From NCBI GenBank assembly GCA_964036195.1, contig OZ038450.1, positions 12,154,701 through 12,218,700 on the forward strand: a stretch of DNA of 64,000 bases. The letters are read 5' to 3'. A program made the translations under genes and the position numbers. The stretch is from Sphaerolaimus hirsutus. Taxonomy: Eukaryota; Nematoda; Chromadorea; Monhysterida; Sphaerolaimidae. Positions 12,501 through 24,500 of the stretch are shown piece by piece. Each line of letters opens with the position of its first letter. Position 1 is the first letter of the stretch. Below the pieces are notes generated by a model, which was not told the origin of the DNA, ran no database searches, and saw nothing but the letters and a program-made list of their open reading frames with translations.

Positions 12501-13353
12501 CCCACATCTAAACCCATCCCACATCTAAACCCATCCCACATCTAGACCGACCGCACATTGAATTTGGTGTTATCTGTGTCAACGGGGGGCGGGTAACCCC
12601 CCCCCCCCCAAACCGCCCAGCGATCTATCTATCCCTGGGGCAAATTTTTTTTGGCTACTTTCCCCTGAACACCCCCCCCCCCCAACGAATTGCCTAGCTA
12701 TCTGGAACGCTTTTGAGCAATTTTACTCTAACTTGGACCAAAAATCGCAAATTTTCATACTTCTTATAGATTTTCACCTTCCAAATCATTAGGTAGGTCA
12801 TGTGTCTAATTGCTTATTCTCAGCATGCCGGGTATAATTTTTTAAATAATAATAATAATTACATTAAAATGTTCCGTGTCCCAGTCTAGACGTGGGATGG
12901 GTTTAGATGTCAGTTAAGCATGGCCCGACAATGCCACCACCACCTACCGCTGTCAATGTCGAAACGGAATCAGTTGCCACGTGCATTTAATTTTGAACAT
13001 GGTTTCGCAACCTATCAACTTAAATCTCAATGAAAACCCAGCGAACCAACTTCATAATCGGAAGCATGTGCATGCAAAAGCCCCCAGTCTGGAAATTATT
13101 CCAGCGTAGTGATGTGAAAAGCGCCAGAACTTTGGCGCCAAGCACCATGGCGCATTTTGCTTTGGCGCTAGCGTCAGTCATTTTGTTCCTGGCGCCGGTC
13201 GAAAATAGCGCCAAGCGGCAAAAGCGCCATGGCCCTTTTACATCGCTACTCCAAGAAAACTATCCACTGAAAAACCAACGAAGCCAACACAGCAACACAA
13301 ATTGTACAAACCTGGTGCCGCAGGCTTTCAGCTAAGATATCAGCCCCACTCAT
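6542..13353 (-). CDS. HACL1: 2-hydroxyacyl-CoA lyase, N-terminal exons
   Basis: Five exons join in phase: 13353-13312, 9346-9201, 8277-8197, 7947-7875 and 6711-6542. All have AG acceptors and GT donors. The start is ATG at 13353 ([11 protein letters not shown]). About 171 residues match the thiamine-diphosphate-binding N-terminal domain of HACL1: FGIVGFPI, then [11 protein letters not shown] (carrying the conserved cofactor-activating Glu), [33 protein letters not shown] and [13 protein letters not shown]. In known species the enzyme cleaves 2-hydroxyacyl-CoAs in peroxisomal alpha-oxidation. The central domain, the C-terminal cofactor domain and any peroxisomal targeting tripeptide are not found here, so the gene either continues left of the window or is truncated. 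Intron 1 holds a 3-kb nest of transposons. Confidence 0.9.
6797..7019. mobile_element. Small N-like MITE with AAATCTCTCAGA body
   Basis: The inverted ends TAGCATTGAAAAAA and TTTTTTCAATGTTA resemble the N1 ends (TAGCATTCGAAAAA). TACAGT flanks both sides. The body repeats TCTCAGAAAATCTC. It lies just downstream of the last HACL1 exon seen. Confidence 0.6.
7212..7850. mobile_element. Family L (GGAAAC/GGAAAA-body) hAT-like MITE
   Basis: The ends TAGGGTGTCAAA (7212) and TTTGACACCCTA (ending 7850) are perfect inverses, with an exact 8-bp duplication ACCACAAC (7204-7211, 7851-7858). The body is a degenerate array of AACGGAAAACGGAAACGG units. It sits in a HACL1 intron. The long open frames across it are repeat artefacts. 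Confidence 0.9.
8339..8829. mobile_element. Family D (GGCGCC-rich) hAT-like MITE, copy D1
   Basis: The ends TAGTGATGGAAA (8339) and the degenerate TTTCATCACTA (ending 8829) carry an exact 8-bp duplication ATCTTACA (8331-8338, 8830-8837). The right part is rich in GGCGCCA units. It sits in the HACL1 intron between exons 2 and 3. Confidence 0.85.
9431..9960. repeat. 530-bp near-perfect palindrome
   Basis: The left arm (gcgggaattagagctcagcg near 9442) reappears inverted at about 9927-9950. The arms stay alignable inward to the centre at 9708/9709, where CAGACTATTGC is followed by AA and GCAATAGTCTG. Differences between arms are few. The motif TGACGTGAAAT recurs several times in each arm. Confidence 0.85.
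10611..11838. mobile_element. Inner family D element nested in the outer D copy
   Basis: It starts TAGTGATGGAAAAAGCGCC and ends GGCGCTTTTCCATCACTA. Flanks GCCATGAG (10603-10610) and ACCATGAG (11839-11846) match at 7 of 8. GGCGCCAAGCGCCA units cluster near each end, and a family E-like hairpin lies at about 11148-11268. Confidence 0.75.
11148..11268. repeat. Family E foldback (TGTCAAA hairpin), degenerate copy
   Basis: TGTAAAATCAAGTGTCAAAT at the left and GACATTTCGCATGACACTTTACA at the right fold on each other around TTTTGATTG. It resembles the E copies at 17980 and 54819. Confidence 0.5.
12345..13106. other. HACL1 intron 1 remainder; repeat fragments
   Basis: Contains a CCCATCTAAA triplicate near 12505-12545, two C-runs (12598-12609 and 12672-12682) and degraded family F sequence (tatctggaacgcttttgagc). 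No exon seen. Confidence 0.4.
13107..13248. mobile_element. Short family D MITE (D6)
   Basis: Ends TAGTGATGTGAAAAGCGCC and CTTTTACATCGCTA, with GGCGCCAAG/GGCGCC units inside. The target duplication is not clear. It lies within HACL1 intron 1, next to exon 1. Confidence 0.6.
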
Positions 13354-13603
13354 GATGTTCAAATCTACCTACGCTATTTGAAACAATTCAACTGGCACAT
13401 GTTATAAATATCAATAAGTAAATAGTGCAGGTAACCGGCGCGCCACAGACATGAACAAAAACAAAGCTTTTTAATGCGTACAAAGACGCGATAAGAAGTT
13501 ATTGGGGGCCCGTACAGTAATTGACACATGTTTGTCAACTGGTCTGTTTTAACTCAGAATTCGGCTACGTCTCGCAGAGTGATCTCCAAATACACACGCG
13601 GCA

Positions 13604-13829
13604 ATGGGCCCACACACACTAGTTGACATGACAAATTCGTGTCAACTCAATGTCAACCAAACAACACCAAGAACAATTTTTAAGCATCACACTAGACAGA
13701 AACAATGAAAAATCGTCATGATGTAAAATTAACTATGCTCTATCAGATACGGAGTTGAAATCATATAATTCACTAAAATTTTGCTGACACGAATTCAGTT
13801 GACATCCAGCGTGTGGCGCGGCGCCAATG
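13604..13829. mobile_element. Family P MITE
   Basis: Ends ATGGGCCCACACACACTAG and GTGTGGCGCGGCGCCAAT are inverted. Just inside both ends are TGTCAAC/GTTGACA motifs. Compare copies at 17072-17293 and 21617-21780. It lies 5' of HACL1. Confidence 0.65.
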
Positions 13830-13876
13830 TTGAAAAATAAAAATTACGGCAGTGTATTGGAAGATCGCTCTGCGAC

Positions 13877-14429
13877 TAGGGTTGGCCGATGTTTTTTTGT
13901 AAACGTTTTTTTTTAAACCCACGTTTTAAAAAACAACAACATGACGTCTGAAATGTTTTTTTAAAAAAACATCGGCCGAAATTTTTAGTACTAAGCACTA
14001 GGTATTTTGCAAAAATTTTGCGCGCAAGCGCGCAATTTCACACACAAATTGACATTGGTGGTTGTTTTCATTGGGTTTGTGGCATTTTTAGTATCAAAGC
14101 ATCCATTTCTATGTGCTACTATGGGTGAATAAGCCGTCATATGTTGCTGTAGTATATAATATTGAGGTAATGTGCTTCCGATCCGATGTACCTCCACAGT
14201 GTGTAACTTCACTCCCAAAATAACAACCTCCTTTTATAACTTTGTTTGATCACTATTCCGTGCCAAACTTCACCTGAAGTCACGAACATAAGACTATAAG
14301 GCGATATACGAACGTGTCGACAAAAATGGATATTTTTGACACAAATCACCACTTATAATGCTATCCCATGGCTCCACAGCCATTGTATGGTCATATTTAA
14401 CATCACAGAGTATTGCCACTGTGCGACAC
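13877..14429. mobile_element. Family C (TAGGGTTGG) hAT-like element, truncated copy C1
   Basis: It starts TAGGGTTGGCCGATG. The interior is the inverse of copies C2-C5 (caccacttataatgctatcc, tgacggcttatt). It stops near 14429 without the matching far end, next to TGCGAC, which also precedes the left end. Confidence 0.7.
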
Positions 14430-14657
14430 GTAAAGCCGAAATCTGAGTTGACACACACCGGTTTGCACACATGTGTCAACTAGTTTCTGGGCCGCGAATG
14501 TTGTCACTAAAACTGGCGTGAGTTGTAGAGTTGTAAATAAATACTAGACCTTTCCGGCTACATATAACCAGCCAAGCGGAATGGTTTATTTATTTTCATA
14601 ATGGAAAATACGATTTTCCCGAAAGTATCGACACGCAGCGTATGTAAATTATACATA

Positions 14658-15078
14658 CCGTATATCCTCGAATAAGACCCAAGGATGGTCATTTTGTGCG
14701 TCAGAAGTCTTAGGGTGAGTTATTCAAGGGGAGGAGATATATTTTCATCATCAGTATATTTGGTAAAATTCTTGATCAATCTATTGTATGAATTAGTTTA
14801 TATCAGTTCCATAAACATGTAGGTAAGTCAGAATAATAATGCCATAATTCAAGCAATGACATCAATGCTAGTGAACGTTAGTTGAAAAAGAATACAACGG
14901 TTACATACAAAAAACGTTTGTCTGTTACGTGTTATTTGTCTGTTCTGTACGTTAAAATGTTTTGTCTTTCCCACCCATCGGAGTGGGGGGGGGGGGGGGG
15001 TTCGAGGGGGTGTTATTTTTTCTTCACCCGGCCAACGGGGGAGTTATTCGAGGGAAAAACTTACTCGAGGATATACGG
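14658..15078. mobile_element. Family I MITE with TA duplication, copy I1
   Basis: Ends CCGTATATCCTCGAATAA (14658) and the inverse CTCGAGGATATACGG (ending 15078), with TA on both sides. The interior mirrors ATTCGAGG/GAATAA motifs and contains a G-run at 14985. Confidence 0.8.
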
Positions 15079-15552
15079 TATTATATCTTTCAGCTCCATG
15101 CAAACAAAGAAAATGACTGTTCCAGCATTTTCCTAAAACAAAAAAAAAACAATTTTAATAAGTTAGTGAACAATGTTCTCACAACAACAAGATATTGCTC
15201 TTTTTTGTAGTACTTCCGCCTACAAACAATGAAAATATGGAAAAAACTTCATCTTGACAAAATAAATAAATAATCCTAAAATCTGAAGACATAAATAGTT
15301 CGCTGCTCTGTAACGATAAACAATAGCCAGATGTCCACCAGTTTCTAAACTTTGACGAAAAATACCGTTGCGCACGGCTGCGTCAAGAGTGAAAAGCGCA
15401 GTAACATTTACCCAAACAAAGAACATTCAGGTTCCGGATTTTGGAAGGTTGTGAATGTCCATCTGTAAAAGTGCGAATTTGAATAGTGGCACAAATTTAT
15501 TTATGTGGATCAAATCAGAAAAAAATTGCAGAAAAAAATGTCGTCCACAAAC

Positions 15553-18500
15553 CTTGTCCACAACAGTCTCATCGACAACTGGCTCAATGCCAAGCACCTT
15601 GCACAAGAAACAATATGTGCCCTCTAAGGCAAGTTGAACATTAGCCTTCTTTTTGAAACCATGGCCTTCCTCTGAAAAGGCACATCCATTGAATACTTGA
15701 AAATATTCAGTACAGTGAAGTAAAAGCAGCACGTCACTGGTTTTTTTGGTACCCTAGGGGATCACATTACATTTACCTAGGTAATTTTTATTTTTTTATT
15801 ACTGCTTTTGTTTTAAATGACTATTGAAAGTGATCTGAGTGAGTGAAAAACATGGCAAAATTGTGTCAACTTTCTGTTTTCCAATTCTGTTTCTCAGTCG
15901 CAAATTTTTTCCTTTCAGAATTCCATTATCATTTTCAACAATTTCTAAAGCCAAAATAATAACATTTTCCCCCCAGACTGAAGTGAACAGCTGAATTAAT
16001 GCGCTATGACCAAAAACAAACAAACAAAAAACAACAAAAATTACTTTCAAACAAAACCAGTGCAGTAGGGAGATTCTTTTTCTTTACAGCTTCAAACATG
16101 ACCTCTGCCTGGTTTGGCGGGACAACCTGCACAGAAACACTTAAATAAAAGAGATCATTGTTTGAATTTTATACAGTCCACTGAACGCACGCCTCACAAT
16201 GAAATCTACCATACCCATCTGAAAAAAAGAACAAACATTCACTTTTTTCTCAACCCATTTATCACGTTGCGCCCACTTTGGGTGAACCTGGAGCAGTTTT
16301 TCACGTGACCTCATTCATCAGAATACGGTATCATTCATTGCATAGCGATCTGTCTGCTTAGTTTACACGATTTATTAAATTTACCTTATCATCGAGTCCT
16401 TGAAAGAAGATCACCGGGCACGCAATTTCATCCAATCTATTTATTGGCGACCTCTCAGCGTGAATTTTCTCCCGGATGTCAGGCGATGATTGCCTCCCGG
16501 CAAACAGGTCATAGCGGGACTCGAACTTGTGCGTTTCGGACATGAGCGCCGACACGTCGCTGATTCCGTACCAACTGGACGCTGTGATGGGGGTTGTGAC
16601 GTATACGGTGACAATCCATGCCATGGCAAGAGTTACAAAAATTGATGTTTTTCAGAAAATATCTAAAGCGAAAGCTAGCTATCATTAATAAAATAAAAAT
16701 AATTCAAGCAAAAAAACATTTCGGGAAAAACATTCCTCATTTGTACGCGACTCCGCCTTTTTCTTTTTTTAAATATTTTTCTTTTTGTGAAAGCGCACAC
16801 ATAAGTGATCGACCGTTCGCGCGTTATCGACCAAGAAATAAATAATTTTGATTTTAAATAATAAATAATTTTGGGCGCATACATTGCGGTCCGCCGAGTA
16901 TATCACTGAACACTTTTCTCACTCTCAAATAAAATGTACAAACCAGCATTGAACAAGTTTGGTCGGAGAATGGCCTGAAGAACCAGATAACCGCCAGCCG
17001 ACTGTCCCTGGACGCACAGCTTGTCGCCAGCTACGCGACCTTGTGATGCCTACGTGCAAAAAGCTCCACTAAAATGGGCCCACACACGCTAGTTGACATC
17101 GCAAATTCGTGTCAACTCAATGTCAACTAAATAACATTTTTTTTAGCATCACACTTAATAGAAACAATGAAAATTGAGCGGCATGATGTAAAAATAACTA
17201 TGTTCTATGAGATAGGAAAGTTTAAATGTCATTATTCCGTAAAATTTAGTTGACACAAATTCAATTAACATCCAAGAGTGTGGCGCCAATGCGCATGCGA
17301 GCAAATGAGACATCAACAAAGCTCACCAAAAACTTGGCAGCCTGGCAGACATCGTCTACATCTCTGACGCCGAGATATCCATCCAATAAATCCCTGTACA
17401 CCCTACCCCTGCCCGTGGAACCCCTATAATTCACATCGAACACTGCAAAGCCCCTACTGGTGTAAAACTGGATGCGCAGGTCCAGGGCATTTTCGGTGCG
17501 CGCAGTGGGCCCTCCGTGCGCTTTGAGTAACACCGGGGGTAGGGTGTTTGGGGGTGCCTGGTATATGCGTAAAGTAGAATGTAAAATAACAATTACAATT
17601 ACAACTGACTAAGAACCATATTTGGGAGCTTTTTAGGACATGTCTTGACATTTTTGAAAAGTGTTTTAAGCGCTTTTTTTGAAAAGCGGGGCCGTTGACA
17701 AAAACGCTTTTTTCCATCCCTAATGCAAACCCATTAAAGCACCAATAACAACGCAGTACCTGAAAATGTTTATTTTTGGGCGGGTAAAAGTAGCCCGACA
17801 CAGTGGTCTCGCCGTCGCTGCAGGGGAACTCGACCGTCTCGGGGACGCTGATGTTGCCCTGGTCCAACTGGCTGCCGTCGCGCGTCTCACGGATTATGCA
17901 CACCTGAAATGTGATAAATAGGCGGGGTTATAAAATGTTCTCTTTTCATGTTCGCTCTCAACATGCAACCGGGTGACACGCCCAGACCGTGTAAATGTCA
18001 AAAAAGTAAAGTGTCAAAAGTCATTGTGGCATTTGACATGACTTTTGACACTTTGCATGAGATTTTACACTTTCCAGGTTCTGGGAGAGCCAGGGGACTC
18101 CAAGATTTTGGCCCTCGCGGGGGCTGGATAGGTAGCAAATCGCTCCGCCGGAGGGATAGATAGCTGAAAAATTTTCTGGGGAGCGGGCGGGGGCACAATA
18201 TATAGGCTTTTTCAAGGTTAAGAAGGCAGAAAGGGGAAAAAATCGCTAATAATCAGTTATAAGTAGCCAAAATTGGGTTAAAATGGCTAAAAATAGGTAC
18301 ATAACCATGTCTGTAGCCGGAAAGCACGATTTTGAAGGTGAAAAACTATACAAAGATGCGAAAATTAGTGATTTTGAGCGAAAATTTGGGCAAAATTTCT
18401 CAAAAACCACTCCAGATAGATAGATAGCTGAGCGATTTGGGGGGGGGGGAGTCTTTGGGGGTAGTAGCCAAAATTTTTGCCTCGGGATAGATAGATAGCT

Positions 18501-21500
18501 GAGCGGCACATGCAGGGACGTATCCAGGATTTTTGAGCGGGGGGGCTGCTTGTTTACGGAGCCCGGCGAGGGCCCTAAAATTTTAGCTACATAGTGGCGG
18601 AATGGCGCCATTAGTAGGCGCCACGCCATGGCGCCATTGGCGTTGGCGTCAGCGCCATCGGAAAGCTGTATATGTATGTAAATATATATACAAAACAGCA
18701 AAAAGCACAACATTTTTAATGATTTGTGGCCACATGGAGAAAATCTGATGATAATACCTTATATCTGGTGAAGAATGCGCGCTTGCGCGCAAAATTTTTT
18801 ACGCTGACGTTGAAAAAGTCGCATTTTCTGGTCACTTTCTCGTCTCGCCCCGGGAGGGGGGGGGCTGCAGCCCCCCCCCGCCCCCCCCCCCTGGATACGG
18901 CCCTGGGCACATGGGATAGATAAACAGATCGCTGGCCGATTTGGTGGGGGGGGGGGCTACCCCCCCCCCTAGGAGACCCCTGGGGGCTACCCCCCCCCTA
19001 GGAGACCCCTGGGGAGAGCCCCCGGATCAAACCTCATCGGTGGCGAGATCATAACGTATCACAGCAGTCGGTTTGTTCGGCGCATCGGCTATGGCATAGA
19101 TGGCGCCGTCGCGGCCAAAGAATAAGCTGTGGTGCAGCGTGTAGCCAGTGTTCAGCTGTCGCACCTTTGACTGCTCATTTTTCCAATCCAAAAGCAATAG
19201 TTTCTGCATGGAATATTCTGGTGTGAACAGATTTTTTTTTGCATTTAACACACACGTCAACTAAATCAACCCCCACTGTAAATTTGTATGATAAATTGCG
19301 TGCTCATGCAAAATTTAAACCGTTTGATCTAAAAACCAGATGTTTTTTCAGGTTTAATTTTTTCAATTGATTTTATTTTTCAAGTGTAATCCCATTTTCC
19401 TAGTACCATCACGTGAGTTTTCGGCACGCGCCAGTAGGAACGAGCTAGATATGACCCTGTGTCGGCGGTCATGCAAACCCGCCGCCATGTAGCGTCAAAC
19501 AATGCTCATGTTTGATGTTTGTTGTCACTTTTCACTTTTTAAAGTACTGAACACATTTGAGTAACGTTAAATATAACAAGAAATGTCACCAGTTATCATA
19601 TTCGACTTTATCATGTGTCCAGCACCAGGGTTGGTTTTATAAAAATCATTTGTATACAAATTGTATAAAAATGTATTTTATTTTAATTTTATTCTTGTTT
19701 CATTTTATTCCAAAATAATAATAAAAAAGTAAAATGGACCCATTTTACAGAAATTTTACAAAAAATCTGAATCTTGCATGCAAGGCCAGAAAAATGTGAT
19801 AATTAGACCTAAACATGAAAAACGCATGACAAATTTTTCCATTACTTTGCAAAAGTTGCATGCAATAGGTACTGTTAGCTAGTTGCAAGTGTAAAGTTAC
19901 AATTATCGATAAGAATGGTTTGCATTTTCAGTAGAAGGATTACTGGAGTGTGCTGGGCACATTTGTAAAATGTCATGCAAAGTGTCAATTGTCATGACAA
20001 ATGTCATGCAGAGTGTAAATTGTGTATCTGAATTTAATGTTTTGGTATCCAAACCTTATGTTTTTGTATCCAAATGTTCACATAAGATTTGGCTACAAAA
20101 ACACCAACAAGATTTGAATACAAAAGAAAAGATTTGGATACAATTTGCTTTAGTTTCCACTTTAATTTATCTTTGTCATGACAATTGCCACTTTACTTAA
20201 CATTTGTCATGACAATTGACACTTTCCATTTCATTTCATGACATTTTGACACTTTATATGGCTTGGGACTGCCCCAGCTCCGCGAAAAAAACAAACAGGT
20301 TGAACAATAGACAGAAATTTTTTTAAACAAAAATTATGAATTTTTATACAATTTTTACAAAGATATGAATTTGTATACAATATTACAAAAATTCAAATTT
20401 TTATACAATTTTTATTTTTATTTTGAAACTTTCCATTTTATTTTATTTTATTCTTCAATTTTCCATTTTATTTTTATTCTTTTCTGAGATTTTGCCAACC
20501 CTGTCCAGCACTCTAAAAGTGAAAAGTTACAAAAAACGTCAAAAACTTTATCTTTGATGGTTTTTGTCACTTTTCACTTTATAAAGATGACGATATTCAT
20601 TGAATAACGTCAAAATATGATGAGTAAAGATTTCTCATCACATACATGGACTACATGGCCGCCGGGTAGAATTACATGTCCGCCGTGTCTACATGGCCAG
20701 CGGGTTTACATGAACAGGGAGCCTACGTACTAGAGATCTCAAAGCCCAGCGCACTTTTACGCATCTTCATTTATAAAGTGAACCGCGACCCACTAACATC
20801 ATCAGAAGATAAAAGGATTCTGGTGCCAGAATCTAGCTCCAAGGCGTAAAAGCGATTATGCGAGCCAAAAATCCATCGGGCGTATCCTATATCCGACGGC
20901 GTAGGGTAGACATTTCGCAAAAGCTTTCCTGAGAATGGGTGTGATTTGGGGCCAAATTCCCAATTAAAAAAGCCAACAAAAATGCGATTACCATTTTGCA
21001 CATCAACAATGTAGACATTCCACCAGTCGGTTGAGTCGGCTATGCAGAACAGCGTGTCGCCCGCGCCCCAATCGGGTTGCATGAAGTTTGTCTTGCCGTC
21101 ACCTACAAATTAAAGACCAAATTAATCTACATATGCATCGTGTGCCTCTAAAGAATGGTCGATATTTCACCTAAAAGTTTCCTATTTGAACCATCGATAG
21201 GCGCGCCGTGCTTATCTAAATCGCAGATCCAAATTTCAGTCGCATCCCACGGCTGAAAATTTTTGCAAAACGGAGGTAGTGGTCGTAAATGTCGGAACAT
21301 CGAGTTGATAAACCCACCATATTCGGATGATTCCACTGCATCCAGGATAGATATTTTCCACTGGGTGAAACAGCGGCGCACGCATAAAAATCAGCACCGG
21401 TCGCCTGCAATTTGGCCGTCAATATATCGACAATCGAGTTGGGAACACCCAAAATTGAATCAATAGAAATATTTAGTATCGCGTGATCAAAGAGATGTGT

Positions 21501-24500
21501 GTTTCGCGATTTGCAACTACCAGCAAGTCAATGGAAATCTTTATCGTTGATAATAGTGGAATGCGGTGATTGTCAACATAACATGTTTTATTTTTTTTAT
21601 GATTCAGCTCGAATATTGGGCCCACACACGCTAGTTGACATCGTCACCAAACGTCCACTGGTTCCGAAACCAATTCCAAGCTTGCGTTAAAACGTCGTTC
21701 TTTGACTCGTCAGCAAACTTTGAATCGGGATCGGAACCAGTTGACATTTGTTGTCGATGTCAATTACCGTGTGGGGCCAATAGCGAGGGGTTCAAAAAGT
21801 AAAAAGTAGCGACCACATACGTGTAGGCGACACCTTCAAAAACAACCACCAAAACAAACAACCACCAACAAACACCCACAAAACTCAACCCCACAATCAC
21901 CCTCTAAACCCCAACCCCAACCGACCACCACTTGCATCAGGGGATGTTTGTAGTCGGCGTGGCCGCTCGCGTCCGAAGTCACCGTGGGCTCAGCGGGCGC
22001 CAGCCGCACCAAAGTGTTCACTGCTTCTGAGCCACCCGCGCCGTGGTCCTCACGGATGCAGTACACGCTGTTCTGGGGGGGGGGGTCATGCACTGTATTA
22101 GTATTGATTTTGAAGGATAAAGTGTGGGGTCACTATTTTTTACAAACTTAAATTTTGCATTTTATATGACGTAAGTACCTTTCAATGTAAATAGGTATTC
22201 AACAATCCTAGAAGCAGGTAGGGTTCAAACGGGATCCCGATCCCGATCCCGGATCCCGTGAAATTCCGGGATTTACCAGTCCCGATCCCGATCCCGAAAC
22301 CCCAATCCCGATCCCGATCCCGAAATCCAAAAATACCAATCCCGATCCCGATCCCGAAAATTTTCAAATCCCGATCCCGATCACGAGAAACTCCCAAGTC
22401 CGGGATCCCGATCCCGGAAAAATTAGTGGAAATTATAAAAAGTGAAATAATGACTTTTATGCATGCAGAAATGTGCAGGCAAACCCCCAGCGTCAATTTT
22501 ATGTCACTTTTCTGGCATCCAACAGTGTTTTGAGACCTTTATGAACAACTGTGAATGCCAGAAAAATGGCCAAAATCTCTATCCCTAGAACCCAATCCCG
22601 ATCCCGGAAAAATGCCAATCCCAATCCCGATCCCGATCCCGTGACCCCAATCCCGGCCAATCCCGATCCCGATCCCGAAATCTCAAAAAACCAATCCCGA
22701 TCCCGATCCCGAAACCCCAATCCCGATCCCGATCCCGAAATCTCAAAAAGTGAATCCCGATCCCGAAAAGTCAATCCCGTTTGAACCCTAGAAGCAGGGG
22801 TAGGAAAGGGGGGGGGGGTTGGGGGGGAGGGGCTTACCGCCCAGCCGCCCAGCTATCTATCCATCCCGTAGGCCGCTCAGCTATCTATCAATCCCGGAGG
22901 CGAAACTTTGGGTCCCTAACCCCCTCCCCAAATCGGCCAGCTATCTACATATCTGGAGCGATTTTTGAGAAACACGACCCCAATTTTCGCTCAAAATCGC
23001 TATTTTTCATACCTTTTTATAGATTTTCACCTCCAAAATCACTAGTTCATGCGTCTAACTGCCTATTTTGAGTTATTTTGGGTAGTATATGTGCTTTTAT
23101 ACCCATTTTTCATTTACTTTTAGCGATTTTTCTCCCTTCTATGTTTATAAACACCTTCCCGGACAAGTTCACCACCCATTTTTTTATTTCACTTCGAATG
23201 CAATATCTCCGTCCATGGGGGTGTTATAAAGCTGAAACTTTGTATATATATAGTTGTAAGACCCCTCTACTCCCCAACAATGGGGGAGGTGCGGCGACTC
23301 ACTACAGGGTCGCCCTATATGCAACAATTTTTTTGGCGTTTTTGGTGTCCCTAACAAGTTCACCACCCACTTGATTGGCTACACTACGAGAGCCATATCT
23401 CCAGCTGTGATGGCAGTATAAAGCTGAATTTTGGGGGCTGTCTTGCCAACAACCCCCTTCACGATCCACCAGTGGGGCGGCTGCCAATGACCCACTAAAG
23501 CATGGGTCACTGCATATAAAGTTAACAATTTTCTAAAAACAGCCCAAGTGTCCCAAAACAAGTTCATCACCAAACTGCATTAAAAAAATGTTGCAACAAC
23601 ATACCTAATATAAAAATGAATCGGGTTGGAACACTATTTCAGCCAAAAAATTTTTTTTCAGTAGGGCACCCATCCTGTCCCATAAACAGCCGACTGAAAA
23701 TTTCACTTTAAACCAATATTTTGTATCACACTTAAAAAGTTGGTTTACAAAGTTCACTAGGGGAGGGTCTAAGGTTCAAAGTTATGTAAACAACATAACC
23801 TCTAAAATGCTTCCATAAGGAAATTTACTTGGGGTGAATTGTGAAATTTACTTGGGACAGGGTGGGTGCCCTACTGAAAAAATTTTAATGAGCAGAACTA
23901 GGGTTCATATCTGTTTCAATTTTATATCAGGTATGTTCTCACAACATTTTTTTATAATGCAGTTGGGTGGTGAACTTGTTTGGAACACTTGGTTTGTTCT
24001 TAAAAAAATTATCAAATTTATATGCAGTGACCCATGCTTTAGTGGGTCGTCGGCAGCCGCTCCACTGGTGTATTGTGAGGGGGGTTGTTGGCAAGACATC
24101 CCCCAAATTTCAGCTTTCTACCGCCCTCACAGCTGGAGATATAGCCTTCAAAGTGTACCTAATCAAGTGGGTGGTGAACTTGCTTGGGACACCAAAAACG
24201 CCACATTTTTTTTGCATATAGGGTGACCCACCCTGTAGCGAGTCGCCGCACCTCCCCCCATTGTTGGGGAGTAAGGGGGTCTTACAACTTAATTTATACA
24301 AAGTTTCAGCCTTATAACACCCCCATGGACGGAGATATTGCATTCGAAGTGAAATAAAAAAATGGGTGGTGAACTTGTCCGGGAAGGTGTTTATATTGAA
24401 CCCTCGGGAACCCCCCCCCCCCGAATTTTTCAGCTATCTATCCCTCCGGAGGAGCGATTTTCTATCTATCCAACCCAGCGGAGGGTCGAAATCTAGAAGA

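Noticed and set aside
12291-12545. 84-codon plus frame with a signal-peptide-like start
   Set aside because: The first part is the right half of a family P element and the last part is a CCCATCTAAA triplicate.
22551-22784. Frames reading NPDPDPE or SRSRNPK (also 2609-2818, 38578-38835, 56164-56394, 56500-56721 and antisense GSGSGLG/GIGIGI)
   Set aside because: They are six-frame translations of ATCCCG repeats in family A. The resemblance to RS or Gly-rich proteins is an artefact.
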